Shown one piece after another: positions 48,843 through 57,631 of a DNA stretch of 64,000 nucleotides. Origin of the DNA: Shewanella dokdonensis (GTDB lineage Bacteria > Pseudomonadota > Gammaproteobacteria > Enterobacterales > Shewanellaceae). The stretch lies in the NCBI RefSeq assembly GCF_018394335.1, contig NZ_CP074572.1, positions 2,294,001 through 2,358,000 on the forward strand. The letters run 5' to 3'. Made by a program: the position numbers and the translations under genes. A model generated the notes under the pieces. It was not told where the DNA came from, did no database searches, and saw only the letters and a program-made list of their open reading frames with translations. The stretch's first letter is position 1. Each line of letters starts with the position of its first letter.

Positions 48843-49373
48843 TCATTCGAGTTCTTGGCGTAGATACTGGAACAGTTCTCGTGCAGATTTTGATTCTGGG
48901 GTCTTCTCCAACTCTTTTTTGGTCTGACGCACCAGTTGCCTGAGTTTTTGTCTATCCAGATGCGGTTGTTCGTCCAGCAGTTGCTGAATGGCGTCATCAC
49001 CTTCAGCCAACAGTTTATCACGCAGTTTTTCAGTGATTTGATCTTGCGCCGCTACTTGGTTGGAGCGGTTCAGTACTTTATCCAGCGCTTGTTTCACGCC
49101 GTCCAAGTCAGCATCACGCATCAACCGCCCAATGTATTGCACTTGTCGTCTGTGGGAATCGGTATTGACTTTGATGCGTTTGGCTAAGGCGAGTGCGTCC
49201 AGCAGCGTTTCATCCAGCGGGATACGTTCTAGCTGGCTGTTACTCAGTCCCAATAGCTGTTTCCCCAGTTCCTGCGCGGCGGTACTTTCCCGCTTGAGGG
49301 CGGATTTACTGACGTAATTTTCATCATCGTCGTAGGGCTGCTTCATCTTTTCGGAGTCATCAACGATTTTCAT
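48843..49373 (-). CDS. yjgA: YjgA/DarP, 50S ribosome-associated assembly protein
   Basis: Small helical protein that binds immature 50S subunits near the peptidyl transferase centre. 176 residues from ATG 49373 (MKIVDDSEKMKQPYDDDEN); an ATG four codons upstream is possible. Signature stretches ENYVSKSALKRESTAAQELG and RRQVQYIGRLMRDADLDGV are intact. Divergent from pmbA, the same arrangement as in enterics. Confidence 0.95.
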   Translation of the reverse strand: MKIVDDSEKMKQPYDDDENYVSKSALKRESTAAQELGKQLLGLSNSQLERIPLDETLLDALALAKRIKVNTDSHRRQVQYIGRLMRDADLDGVKQALDKVLNRSNQVAAQDQITEKLRDKLLAEGDDAIQQLLDEQPHLDRQKLRQLVRQTKKELEKTPESKSARELFQYLRQELE

Positions 49374-49507
49374 GGTACTCAACATCTCTATTTGGCTACT
49401 GCGGTTAATTGTAACATTGTCGCTAAGGCGCGTCTTGTGGCGGATTTTTACCGCTGCTTGGTCAGTTTGCGCTGCGAATGTTAGCTGTGTTTGTTATGCT
49501 AGGCTAC

Positions 49508-50875
49508 ATGTCTTCAAAGAAGAGTATCGTTGTGTCTGCACATTTTATCGATGGTGAACTGCAATCCTTGAAAGATGCAGTTGCTATGGCGCTAGAATTT
49601 GCCCAAGGGTTGGGCGTGAGTGCCGCTGAGGTGGCGATCAGTAAACAACAGGGATTGAGTGTTTCCTCGCGCTTGCAGGAAGTGGAAACCGTTGAATTTA
49701 ATAAAGATGGTGCCCTCGGGATTAGCGTGTATCGCGATGGCTGCAAGGGCAACTCTTCGACTTCAGATCTGTCCGCCGCTGCGATTCGTGAAGCAGTGAA
49801 AGCCGCTGACAGTATTGCCCGCTATACCAGTGAGGATCCTGCATCTGGTCTGGCAGAAAAGGCGTTGATGGCCACTGAGTTTCCCGATTTACAGTTATAT
49901 CACCCACGGCATACCACTCCAGATGAACTGGCACAATTGGCAATTGCTGCCGAAGCTGCTGCGCTAGGTCGTGATAAGCGCATTACCAATTCAGACGGCG
50001 CCTCCGTCAATGCCCATAATAGTGTGCGGGTTTATGGTAACAGTCATGGCTTTTTGCAAGGGGATTGCAGCAGTCGCTACAGCCTCAGTTGTGTGGTGAT
50101 CGGCAGTGATGATAACGGTGATATGCAGCGTGATTATGATTACACCGTGGCACGGCAGTTTGATGAGATGTTGGCGGCAGATAAAGTGGGCATCAGTGCT
50201 GCTGACAAGACGCTCAGTCGCTTAGGCGGCCGCAAACTGGCGACCGGGAATCTGCCAGTGCTATTTGCTGCCGATGTTGCCACAGGGTTGCTGGGGCATC
50301 TGGTGAGCGCCATTAGCGGCTCTACGCTTTACCGTAAATCAAGCTTTCTGTTAGATGCTTTAGGTCAGCCGATTTTTCCTGAGTGGTTTACCATTCACGA
50401 ACAACCCAAGTTGCTGGGTGGTTTTGCCAGTGCCAATTACGACAGTGAAGGGGTTGCTACCCGCGATCGCTATATTGTTGAGCAAGGTATATTGCAGAGC
50501 TATCTACTTACCAGTTACTCGGCCCGCAAGCTGGGCATGCAGAATACCGGTCACGCCGGTGGCATCTATAACTGGACCGTGACTGACAGTGGTAAGAGCT
50601 TCCAGGAGTTAGTCCGCAGTATGGATAAAGGATTGATCGTCACAGAAGTGATGGGCCAGGGCGTCAATATGGTCACCGGCGATTATTCCCGTGGGGCTGC
50701 GGGTTTCTATGTGGAAAAGGGTGAAATCTGTTACCCGGTTGAAGAGATTACCATTGCTGGCAATCTGCGGGAGATGTTCCGTAACATTCAGGCCGTTGCC
50801 AACGACCGAGAACTGCGCTCATCCATCCGTACCGGAGCAATCTTGCTGGACAACATGAAGATTGCGGGCAGTTAA
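49508..50875 (+). CDS. pmbA: PmbA/TldE, partner subunit of the TldD/TldE protease
   Basis: Non-metal-binding partner of TldD (39546). 455 residues from MSSKKSIVVSAHFIDGELQS. It lacks the HExxxH zinc motif of TldD, as expected for TldE. Family segments NKDGALGISVYRDGCKG, GGIYNWTVTDSG and TGDYSRGAAGFYVEKGEI are present. The first ATG at 49478 is less likely because it adds a non-conserved, hydrophobic decapeptide. Strong terminator downstream. Confidence 0.96.
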   Translation: MSSKKSIVVSAHFIDGELQSLKDAVAMALEFAQGLGVSAAEVAISKQQGLSVSSRLQEVETVEFNKDGALGISVYRDGCKGNSSTSDLSAAAIREAVKAADSIARYTSEDPASGLAEKALMATEFPDLQLYHPRHTTPDELAQLAIAAEAAALGRDKRITNSDGASVNAHNSVRVYGNSHGFLQGDCSSRYSLSCVVIGSDDNGDMQRDYDYTVARQFDEMLAADKVGISAADKTLSRLGGRKLATGNLPVLFAADVATGLLGHLVSAISGSTLYRKSSFLLDALGQPIFPEWFTIHEQPKLLGGFASANYDSEGVATRDRYIVEQGILQSYLLTSYSARKLGMQNTGHAGGIYNWTVTDSGKSFQELVRSMDKGLIVTEVMGQGVNMVTGDYSRGAAGFYVEKGEICYPVEEITIAGNLREMFRNIQAVANDRELRSSIRTGAILLDNMKIAGS

Positions 50876-50895
50876 CTCTTGAGTGACATTGCAGC

Positions 50896-50920
50896 AAAAG
50901 GCGCCAGTTGGCGCCTTTTT
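50896..50920. terminator. Bidirectional intrinsic terminator between pmbA and the convergent gene
   Basis: AAAAGGCGCC (50896-50905) and GGCGCCTTTT (50910-50919) form a GC-rich stem with A and T tracts on both sides, so it can work on both strands. Its left arm lies 21 bases after the pmbA stop, and the right end overlaps the stop codon of the opposite gene. Confidence 0.9.
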
Positions 50921-51550
50921 AATAGGGATCTAACTGCTGTGCTCGTGGTAGTAACTGCCGGGTGTAATGTTCTTGGACGAAGCTGAATGGCGTATTGTCA
51001 CTGCGGTAAATGACCGCTTGATGTTCCATGACAAAAACCGGCAATGAGCCTTCATCTGGCCACAACGGGTTATTGCTGAGACTCCGGCGAAAAAACCGGC
51101 CTCTCGGGCGATACTGCCCAAGGCGGTATCTTGTTTTGCCAATGCTTGCTGCATGGCTGGCGTTAGCATATCGGCGCGGAACCAGTGATCAAACACGGCC
51201 ACGACCTTGCCACTGCACATGAAACGTTGTTTGAGATAACTGAGCGGTGTCTTGGGGGCAATGTTCAGTAACTGATATACCTCGGCTGGCGGAGGTAATT
51301 GTCTGCCAGTATCCAAGATAACTTGCCAAGCATCGGCGTTGTTCAATTGCTGGCTGCACCAATGACTTAGCGTTGCCGGGGCATTCTTGCTATGCACTAG
51401 GCGCTGATTCAACTGGGTCAGCATCTCGGCCGCCGTCATCAGTGGTGGAATACTCACCGGTACGGCAGATGCGGGTTGGCACCAGTACAGGCTAATAGGG
51501 TAAAACAGCAATACGCTCGCGCGCAGTAATCCTTTTATGCTAACGGCCAT
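50919..51550 (-). CDS. Exported protein resembling the UTRA/chorismate-lyase fold; frame break in an A run
   Basis: Unassigned protein of about 210 residues. The start is ATG 51550 (MAVSIKGLLRASVLLFYPIS), with a signal-like hydrophobic N-terminus ending near ASAVPVS. The body (TPLSYLKQRFMCSGKVVAVFDHWFRADMLTP) and, after adding one base to the A6 run at 51090-51095, the C-terminus (VFVMEHQAVIYRSDNTPFSF then VQEHYTRQLL) recall UTRA ligand domains and chorismate pyruvate-lyases, which share a fold. As read without correction, the last part is out of frame. UbiC itself is cytoplasmic, so an exported relative would be unusual. Convergent with pmbA. Confidence 0.6.
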
Positions 51551-51882
51551 CAATTGTGAACCTTCAATAGATTGTACTTATTGAGTTTGTATCTTGCAGT
51601 TTTGCAGATAAACCCAGCGATCTCTGATGGATCGTTTAATCTGTCGCTTCAATTTAAAACAAGCGGTCAGATAAATACAGTCTGGAATGTACTCAAATAA
51701 CGAATATTTTTAACATCCAGTAAGACAATCCTTGGTAATAAGGTCGCAGTTGCCACAAAGTGACGGGCTATTTCGGACCGCATGAATGGCTGGCTTTTTA
51801 TGGCATAAAGGATAAAATTTGCGCGTTATTGAACGTCCAACGTCTATGTTGGTCGAATAACGGGAGTACTTTAGGAGGCTAT
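51551..51882. other. 332-base gap upstream of arfA
   Basis: No gene seen. It must contain the promoters of both divergent neighbours. A weak -10-like TAAAAT occurs near 51813, and a small inverted repeat CCAAC...GTTGG lies at about 51838-51853. TTTAGGAGGC at 51870-51880 is a strong ribosome site for arfA. Confidence 0.5.
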
Positions 51883-52098
51883 ATGAGTAAAACACCATCA
51901 GTACCACAGCCGCACGATTTGGGCCGTGGTGAAATCAAGGATAATGCGCTTAAAGCATTGGTAACCAGTCAGCTGTTTCGCAGCCGCACGGAAAAAACCA
52001 AGAAAGGCAAAGGGGCATTCCAACGCAAACAACGTAACCAGAAGGGGCAAGCTTACAAGGGCTTTGCCCCTTCTGATTTATATGGGTTATGTTGCTAA
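51883..52098 (+). CDS. arfA: ArfA, alternative ribosome-rescue factor
   Basis: Rescues ribosomes stalled on non-stop messengers together with RF2 when tmRNA is lacking. 71 residues. The core [20 protein letters not shown] and the basic block [14 protein letters not shown] match E. coli ArfA. The start ATG has AGGAGG upstream. The last third encodes a hydrophobic tail ([12 protein letters not shown]), and the messenger folds into a strong hairpin at 52040-52074, as in E. coli, where cleavage there makes a non-stop arfA messenger that tmRNA normally targets. Convergent with rimO, 9 bases between stops. Confidence 0.92.
   Translation: MSKTPSVPQPHDLGRGEIKDNALKALVTSQLFRSRTEKTKKGKGAFQRKQRNQKGQAYKGFAPSDLYGLCC
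52040..52074 (+). promoter_or_regulatory. Hairpin inside the arfA coding region
   Basis: AGAAGGGGCAA (52040-52050) and TTGCCCCTTCT (52064-52074) form a perfect 11-bp stem with a 13-base loop, starting at about codon 53. In E. coli the equivalent in-gene hairpin is cut by RNase III or acts as a terminator, yielding a truncated, tmRNA-sensitive messenger and an active shortened ArfA. The same logic is inferred here. It may also terminate transcription before rimO. Confidence 0.85.
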
Positions 52099-52107
52099 AA
52101 GCAAAGG

Positions 52108-53550
52108 TTATTGCGCTTCAGTCTCATCTGGCATATCGACCAGTTCAGCCCACAGATCATGCTCATCAGAGTGAGTGATCACTGCCCGTACCAAATTACC
52201 CGGTTCCAGCTCAGTTTCACCGTTGATAAACACCATGCCATCGATTTCCGGGGCGTCGGCATAACAGCGGCCAATCGCACCTTCTTCGTCTACATCATCA
52301 ATGAGAATGTCCAGCTCTCGGCCAACCAGACGCGCTAGCCGTTCGGCACTGATCTCTGCCTGGAGTTCCATGAAGCGGGCATAGCGTTCCTCTTTCACCT
52401 CTTCGCTGATTAATGCTTCACCCAAATCGTTGGCAACGGCACCTTCCACTTCGGAGTATTTGAAACAACCCACGCGATCCAAACGGGCTTGTTGCAGAAA
52501 ATCTAGCAACATCTGGAAATCGGCTTCCGTTTCGCCGGGGAAACCGACGATGAAGGTAGAACGGATCACCAGATCTGGACAGATCTCGCGCCATTTGCGG
52601 ATAGCTTCTAACTGGCGATCGATTCGCCCTGGACGTTTCATCAGCTTGAGAATTCGCGGGCTGGCATGTTGCAGCGGCAGATCTAGATAGGGCAGGATCA
52701 ACCCCTGTGCCATCAGCGGGATCAGCTCATCTACCCAAGGATAAGGGTAAACATAATGCAAACGGACCCAAGCCCCCATATGCCCAAGTTGTTTTGCCAG
52801 TTCTGTGATGTTCTGCTTAACTGGCATGCCGTTCCAGAAACCGGTGCGGCCGGCTTTGTCTTTACCATAGGCCGAGGTGTCCTGGCTCACCACCAAAATC
52901 TCTTGCACACCGCTTTCCACCAGACGTTTGGCTTCATCCAGTACACTGCCAATATCACGGCTATCAAGGTCGCCGCGCAGCGATGGGATAATGCAGAAAG
53001 TGCAGCGGTTATCGCAGCCTTCAGAAATTTTCAGATAAGCGTAATGCTTGGGCGTCAGTTTTACTCCGGTTTGCGGGATCAGTGAGGTAAACGGATTATG
53101 CTCTGGCTTGGGGACGTATTTGTGCACATGATTCAGCACCGCTTCATAGCTATGCGGGCCGGTGATCTCCAATACATCTGGGTGAACTTCGCGGATCTGG
53201 TTTTCCTTGGCACCAAGGCAGCCTGTCACCAGCACTTTACCGTTTTCTTCCAGCGCTTCGCGAATGGCATCCAGTGATTCTTCCACCGCTGCATCAATAA
53301 AACCGCAAGTGTTTACAATCACCAAGTCGGCGTCATTGTAGGTGTTGGTGACTTCATAACCATCAATGCGTAATTGGGTCAGAATACGTTCTGAGTCCAC
53401 CAGATTTTTCGGGCAGCCCAAGCTGACAAAACCAATGCGATTAGCGCCAGTTACCGCATCGGATTCGGCGGCTGTCTGGGCGATGGTTTTGGCTGGCGTG
53501 TCCAATGTGGTGGTCTGTTTGGGGTCAAAAGTTTCTACAGGGTTTTTCAA
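52108..53550 (-). CDS. rimO: RimO, ribosomal protein S12 methylthiotransferase
   Basis: Radical-SAM enzyme that adds a methylthio group to Asp88 of S12. UPF0004 N-domain ([44 protein letters not shown]) with the three cluster-binding Cys, the radical-SAM core [11 protein letters not shown] (CxxxCxxC), and a C-terminal TRAM domain. There is no ATG upstream of the conserved part. TTG at 53550 (reads [20 protein letters not shown]) gives 480 residues, about 40 longer than E. coli through a variable N-terminal tail. Earlier in-frame codons up to 53631 look non-coding. Confidence 0.95.
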   Translation of the reverse strand: MKNPVETFDPKQTTTLDTPAKTIAQTAAESDAVTGANRIGFVSLGCPKNLVDSERILTQLRIDGYEVTNTYNDADLVIVNTCGFIDAAVEESLDAIREALEENGKVLVTGCLGAKENQIREVHPDVLEITGPHSYEAVLNHVHKYVPKPEHNPFTSLIPQTGVKLTPKHYAYLKISEGCDNRCTFCIIPSLRGDLDSRDIGSVLDEAKRLVESGVQEILVVSQDTSAYGKDKAGRTGFWNGMPVKQNITELAKQLGHMGAWVRLHYVYPYPWVDELIPLMAQGLILPYLDLPLQHASPRILKLMKRPGRIDRQLEAIRKWREICPDLVIRSTFIVGFPGETEADFQMLLDFLQQARLDRVGCFKYSEVEGAVANDLGEALISEEVKEERYARFMELQAEISAERLARLVGRELDILIDDVDEEGAIGRCYADAPEIDGMVFINGETELEPGNLVRAVITHSDEHDLWAELVDMPDETEAQ

Positions 53551-53756
53551 GATCCGCGTTCCGCAATACAGTTGATTGGCTACCGGTCTGGCCGGGCAAA
53601 AAGTGGCGGCGATTATACCGCAGCCAGCCAAAAGGTACAGCTCAAGTGGTTAAAAAATATGCTGAAGCGTAGCTGAATGATATGCGGATTAAACTTGCCA
53701 ACGGTGGCGGCTTTGCCTAGCTTAGGCAGCAATGGAAATATTAAAGGAACGCTCTG

Positions 53757-54464
53757 ATGAATAAAGCAATGTTACCCGGGATGATGTTGGCATTGGTGTT
53801 ACCCATGTTGAGTTTGGCAGACGACGTAGGTGCACAGGAACGGCCATTATTGGAAACCGTTGGTGTGAGCCAGATTGAAACCGATCCTGATCAGGCGCAG
53901 GTCACGGTAGAAGTGATCATAAAAGCGGATGATGCCGCAGATGCCAAGAAACAGGCCGATAAAGCCGTAACTGCTTTTATTGAACGGCTGCAACAGGCGG
54001 GTGTGAGCAAGGATCACATCAGCAGTGCTAATTTGAATTTACAACCTCAATATGTGTACCCAGAGCATGGCGGCGAGCCCAAGTTATCAGGTTATCGGGC
54101 GAGCCGAACTGTAACGCTGGAGCTAGCGCTTGAGCAGTTAAACGCTGTGCTGGATAAAGCCTTACAGGAAGGGATTAACAGCGTGCGGCAGATCAGTTTG
54201 AAATCCAGCCATGAAGCCGCTTTGCGTAAACAGGCGCGCGATGCGGCCATTAAAGATGCTAAGCAAAAAGCGCAGGAACTCGCCGCGGGTTTTGGCGCTA
54301 AACTAGACGGCGTCTGGTCTATTCGTTATTTCGACCAAACACCTGTGCCTATGCTTAGTGTGAGTCGCAAAGCGATGATGGATAGCGCTGAAAGTCAGAG
54401 TTACCAGTATGGCAAGGTGACTTTCAGTGATCGTGTTGAAGTCAGCTATAAACTCAAGGATTAA
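53757..54464 (+). CDS. Periplasmic SIMPL-domain protein (YggE-like)
   Basis: 235 residues with signal peptide MNKAMLPGMMLALVLPMLSLA and a SIMPL/DUF541 domain (about 32-230). Typical segments are VSQIETDPDQAQVTVEVIIK, YRASRTVTLELALEQLNAVL and AIKDAKQKAQELAAGFGAKL. E. coli YggE is linked to oxidative-stress tolerance; the biochemical role is unclear. A good AAGGAACG ribosome site precedes the start. Its stop overlaps that of the convergent acetyltransferase gene. Confidence 0.85.
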   Translation: MNKAMLPGMMLALVLPMLSLADDVGAQERPLLETVGVSQIETDPDQAQVTVEVIIKADDAADAKKQADKAVTAFIERLQQAGVSKDHISSANLNLQPQYVYPEHGGEPKLSGYRASRTVTLELALEQLNAVLDKALQEGINSVRQISLKSSHEAALRKQARDAAIKDAKQKAQELAAGFGAKLDGVWSIRYFDQTPVPMLSVSRKAMMDSAESQSYQYGKVTFSDRVEVSYKLKD

Positions 54465-54982
54465 CGTTCTGTTGGGGTTTCGGGCGTTGGCAGTATCAAC
54501 TGGTAAAAAGCCAGATCCAGCCAATGCCCGAACTTAAATGCCACCTGAGGCAAAGTGCCACTGTGGCTAAAGCCGAGTTTCTCATGTAGGGCAATGCTGG
54601 CGGCGTTATCGGCGTCAATAGCGCCCACCATGACATGTAACTGTTGTGCCTGTGCCAGTTCAATTAACTGTCGCATCAGTAGCGTGGCTATGCCTTTGCC
54701 ATAATGCTCCGGTGCCACATAGACAGAATGTTCCACGGAATATTTGTTGGCAGGATAACCGCGAAATGGCCCATAGCTGGCGAATCCCAACAGTTGCTGC
54801 TGCTCATCTACCGCCGCAATTACTGGCCAATTACCCTGTGTTTTAGCGGCAAACCACTGAGCAATGCGCTGTTGATCCCGCGGCTGATATTCATAAAGCG
54901 CAGTGGTTTGGGTAATGGCAAAATTGAAGATTTGCTGTATGGCAGCGCCATGAGCTTCATAGCTGCAGCGAATGATTTGCAT
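54461..54982 (-). CDS. GNAT N-acetyltransferase (PAT/MnaT-like)
   Basis: 173 residues from MQIIRCSYEAHGAAIQQIFN. It resembles phosphinothricin/methionine-sulfone acetyltransferases: VYVAPEHYGKGIATLLMRQL carries the acetyl-CoA pyrophosphate-binding loop (Q/R-x-x-G-x-G/A type) and GAIDADNAASIALHEKLGFS the following motif. Possible roles are detoxifying methionine derivatives or acylating amino acids. Stop shared with the SIMPL gene across strands. Confidence 0.87.
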   Translation of the reverse strand: MQIIRCSYEAHGAAIQQIFNFAITQTTALYEYQPRDQQRIAQWFAAKTQGNWPVIAAVDEQQQLLGFASYGPFRGYPANKYSVEHSVYVAPEHYGKGIATLLMRQLIELAQAQQLHVMVGAIDADNAASIALHEKLGFSHSGTLPQVAFKFGHWLDLAFYQLILPTPETPTER

Positions 54983-55055
54983 CCTGTTCTCCAAAGGATG
55001 ACGCCTAAGGTGCAACATTATGCCACAGGCAAAAACATTGGGCGTAGTGCGCCAC

Positions 55056-56585
55056 TCACTCGGTGGCGGTAATGGTTCCAAGCACCAGATTGCGTCCGAG
55101 CCGTTTGGCTTCCAGTAACAACACATCGGCTTTTTCAAAAGCGGAATTAACCGTGTCCTCCGCCGCGATCTCGGTAACCCCAAAACTCCCGGTAATCTGG
55201 CTGGTTAGTCCTTCGACACGCAAGTTGGGCAGTGCCAGTCGTAATCTTTCTGCGGTCGTCGTTGCATCTATTTGCCCGCTACCGGGGAGCAGTAACATAA
55301 ATTCGTCGCCGCCAAAACGCCCCAACATATCGGCTTGCCGTAGTTGTGTGGTGGCCAGTTCTGCCAGTGAAATCAATGCCAAGTCTCCGACAGTATGCCC
55401 AAATCTGTCATTGATCTGTTTAAAGAAGTCGATATCGAACACTATGAGTGAAATGGGTTGCTGGTAATAACGGGCACGTTGGATCTCTAACTCTGCCTGA
55501 AAAAAGTGTTGCCGTGAATAGGCGCGGGTCAGTGAATCTTTACGGGTCATTTCCCGCAGACGCGAATTACTGGATGCCAGTACTGGGATCAACAGCCCGA
55601 AGTAAGTGCTGGCAGCTAGGACGCTTATTGAAAACTGAAAGACTAACGCATCATCGTGTAACGCCAGATATTTAACCAACAACGCGGTGGCAAAGCTCAT
55701 CAACGCGATACTGATACCACTGCGTAACGGGGTTTCGGTGTAAACAATCCACATTTGCGGAATACACAGGAAAAATATGGCAAAGGCCATCTCTTTGCTC
55801 TGTAGACTAGCTGTCAGCAACATCACGACTACCATCAGTAACAAGGTAGTGGCGAGTTTTAATAAAAATTCCCAGCCAGAACCGGGCAATTGTCGTAGCC
55901 CCAGTTCACTGACCCAGACGCCATAACGCGGGTAAATCCGGCGTAGCACACCAATCAATAGTGGCGTCAATACCAAAATTCCCAGCAGATCACCCACCCA
56001 TAACGGTAACCACAACTGATGACCACTTGGCGAATCTGGTAGCATGCCGCTGATAATCAGTGCTGTTTGAGTCAGATAACCCGCCAGCAATGCCGAGGCG
56101 GGGCCGATAATTGTGAAGGCTAATAATAACGAGGGTAACTGGTGCGCATCGCGGCGGCTTATCAGGAGTTTCAGCAGGCTGGCACCGATGGCGTAAGCCG
56201 AAATATGGGCAAGGGTGAACAAGGCGCCGGTTTCTAGCAACTGTTGCCAAGGGAGTTGGGTGCCATAAGTGGCATCCTCCCAAAACGTTGCCGCCATGCA
56301 GCAAAAGGCGATGGCTGGAATGGCACGCAGCCCGAGTAATAAAATGGCGGAAAATGTCAGCCCCGCGGGTGGAAACCAGATACTGGCATGCGGTGCATAC
56401 TCCATGATTGAAGCGACTTTCCATAACAACATCCATATTATTATCAGTAGCAAATCACTTAATACTGGCATACTGATAAGGGTCGAGTAGCTCCATAGTT
56501 TTCTTTGCGGCGACTCGTAATCCGCTTTGGTTTGTGGATGCGGCAAATTAGTACTCGGCTGCTCACTGGTTGGACATAAGGACAA
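55056..56585 (-). CDS. Membrane diguanylate cyclase (MASE1-like sensor and GGDEF)
   Basis: Makes cyclic di-GMP. The N-terminal half has about eight membrane helices of the MASE1 type (ASIWFPPAGLTFSAILLLGL; WLPLWVGDLLGILVLTPLL). The GGDEF domain (about residues 345-505) has an intact active site GRFGGDEFMLLLPG and an inhibitory site RQAD five residues before it, so it is probably active and product-inhibited. The first possible start is TTG at 56585 (509 residues). An internal ATG at 56471 (MPVLSDLLLIIIW) would remove 38 residues of hydrophilic text. A likely contributor to the signal sensed by MshE, but no direct link is shown. Confidence 0.88.
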   Translation of the reverse strand: MSLCPTSEQPSTNLPHPQTKADYESPQRKLWSYSTLISMPVLSDLLLIIIWMLLWKVASIMEYAPHASIWFPPAGLTFSAILLLGLRAIPAIAFCCMAATFWEDATYGTQLPWQQLLETGALFTLAHISAYAIGASLLKLLISRRDAHQLPSLLLAFTIIGPASALLAGYLTQTALIISGMLPDSPSGHQLWLPLWVGDLLGILVLTPLLIGVLRRIYPRYGVWVSELGLRQLPGSGWEFLLKLATTLLLMVVVMLLTASLQSKEMAFAIFFLCIPQMWIVYTETPLRSGISIALMSFATALLVKYLALHDDALVFQFSISVLAASTYFGLLIPVLASSNSRLREMTRKDSLTRAYSRQHFFQAELEIQRARYYQQPISLIVFDIDFFKQINDRFGHTVGDLALISLAELATTQLRQADMLGRFGGDEFMLLLPGSGQIDATTTAERLRLALPNLRVEGLTSQITGSFGVTEIAAEDTVNSAFEKADVLLLEAKRLGRNLVLGTITATE

Positions 56586-56781
56586 TAGTTAGAGTTTATA
56601 TGCAGATGGTCACTTTTTGCTATTGATAACAAAATTTTAACCAAAATAACGATGCAATATTTGTCGTGCGAGCTGCTCAACGCATTGCCGTTGGGTAATC
56701 TGCGGCAACTAAGATAAGACTGTGGCATGCTGCAGTCTGTTGCTTAACGCTATTTTGTTGCCATGACGGAGGCGGTTGTAT

Positions 56782-57582
56782 ATGGAGTTGGACATCTATC
56801 AGGTGGATGCCTTCAGCGGACAGGCTTTTAGTGGTAATCCGGCAGGCGTTTGTATTACCCGTGAACCGCTGGATGTTGGCTTGATGCAGGCCATTGCCGC
56901 CGAGATGGCCGTATCTGAAACTGCGTTCCTTAGTCTAAATGACTGGCGTTTGCGCTGGTTTACGCCAAATGTTGAAGTGGCCTTGTGTGGTCATGGCACG
57001 CTGGCCACTGCGCATGTTTTACGGCAACTGGAACTGTTGGGAAATGGCAGGAGTGTCGTTTTTCATACATTATCTGGGCCGCTAGTTGTTTCCTGCGAAG
57101 GCTCAATGCTGACCATGGATTTTCCACAGGCTACTCTGGATTATCAGGTGCCAGTAACCGATGCCTTATTGTCTGCCCTGGCATTGACTCGGGCGGATGT
57201 TATTGCCAGTGCCACATTTGACACTAAGTTGTTGCTGGAACTGGCTGGCGAGGCAAAACTGCTGGCACTTAAGCCTGATTTTTCGGCATTACGTCGCTTA
57301 CCTGGTCGCGGGGTCGTGCTTACCGCGCTGGCCGCAACACGGCCAGAAGATGTGGTAAGCCGTTACTTTGCTCCTTGGGTTGGTGTTGATGAGGATCCCG
57401 TCACCGGTTCTGCGCATTGTGCTCTGGCGGTTTATTGGGGTAAAAAGCTGGGGCGTCAGGTGCTGACTGGGTATCAGGCATCCGCCCGTGGCGGTACTGT
57501 ATTCATGCAATTACAGGATGCTGGCCGGGTGTGGCTACGCGGTGAAGCGGTCACTGTGCTACGAGGCACATTGCAGGTGTAA
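56782..57582 (+). CDS. PhzF-family isomerase-like protein
   Basis: 266 residues from MELDIYQVDAFSGQAFSGNP, with GGAGG 9 bases upstream. The catalytic Glu lies in AAEMAVSETAFLS, with the neighbouring motifs ALCGHGTLATAHVL and DEDPVTGSAHCALAVYW. PhzF relatives with a DapF-like fold include phenazine biosynthesis isomerase and many of unknown substrate. No phenazine genes are near, so this is likely one of the latter. Confidence 0.9.
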   Translation: MELDIYQVDAFSGQAFSGNPAGVCITREPLDVGLMQAIAAEMAVSETAFLSLNDWRLRWFTPNVEVALCGHGTLATAHVLRQLELLGNGRSVVFHTLSGPLVVSCEGSMLTMDFPQATLDYQVPVTDALLSALALTRADVIASATFDTKLLLELAGEAKLLALKPDFSALRRLPGRGVVLTALAATRPEDVVSRYFAPWVGVDEDPVTGSAHCALAVYWGKKLGRQVLTGYQASARGGTVFMQLQDAGRVWLRGEAVTVLRGTLQV

Positions 57583-57593
57583 TGCTGCTAATA

Positions 57594-57625
57594 ATGACGA
57601 CCCGCCACAGACAGCGGGTCGTCAT
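57594..57625. terminator. Shared hairpin between phzF and the chemoreceptor gene
   Basis: ATGACGACCCGC (57594-57605) and GCGGGTCGTCAT (57614-57625) form a perfect 12-bp stem with an 8-base loop, between two convergent stop codons. The flanks are only weakly T-rich, so it may protect 3' ends as well as terminate. Confidence 0.65.
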
Positions 57626-57631
57626 AACGCA

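Noticed and set aside
51760..51882. N-terminal extension of arfA to 51760
   Set aside because: The upstream 41 codons have no ArfA likeness, whereas ATG 51883 has an AGGAGG site at ideal distance and gives the family N-terminus.
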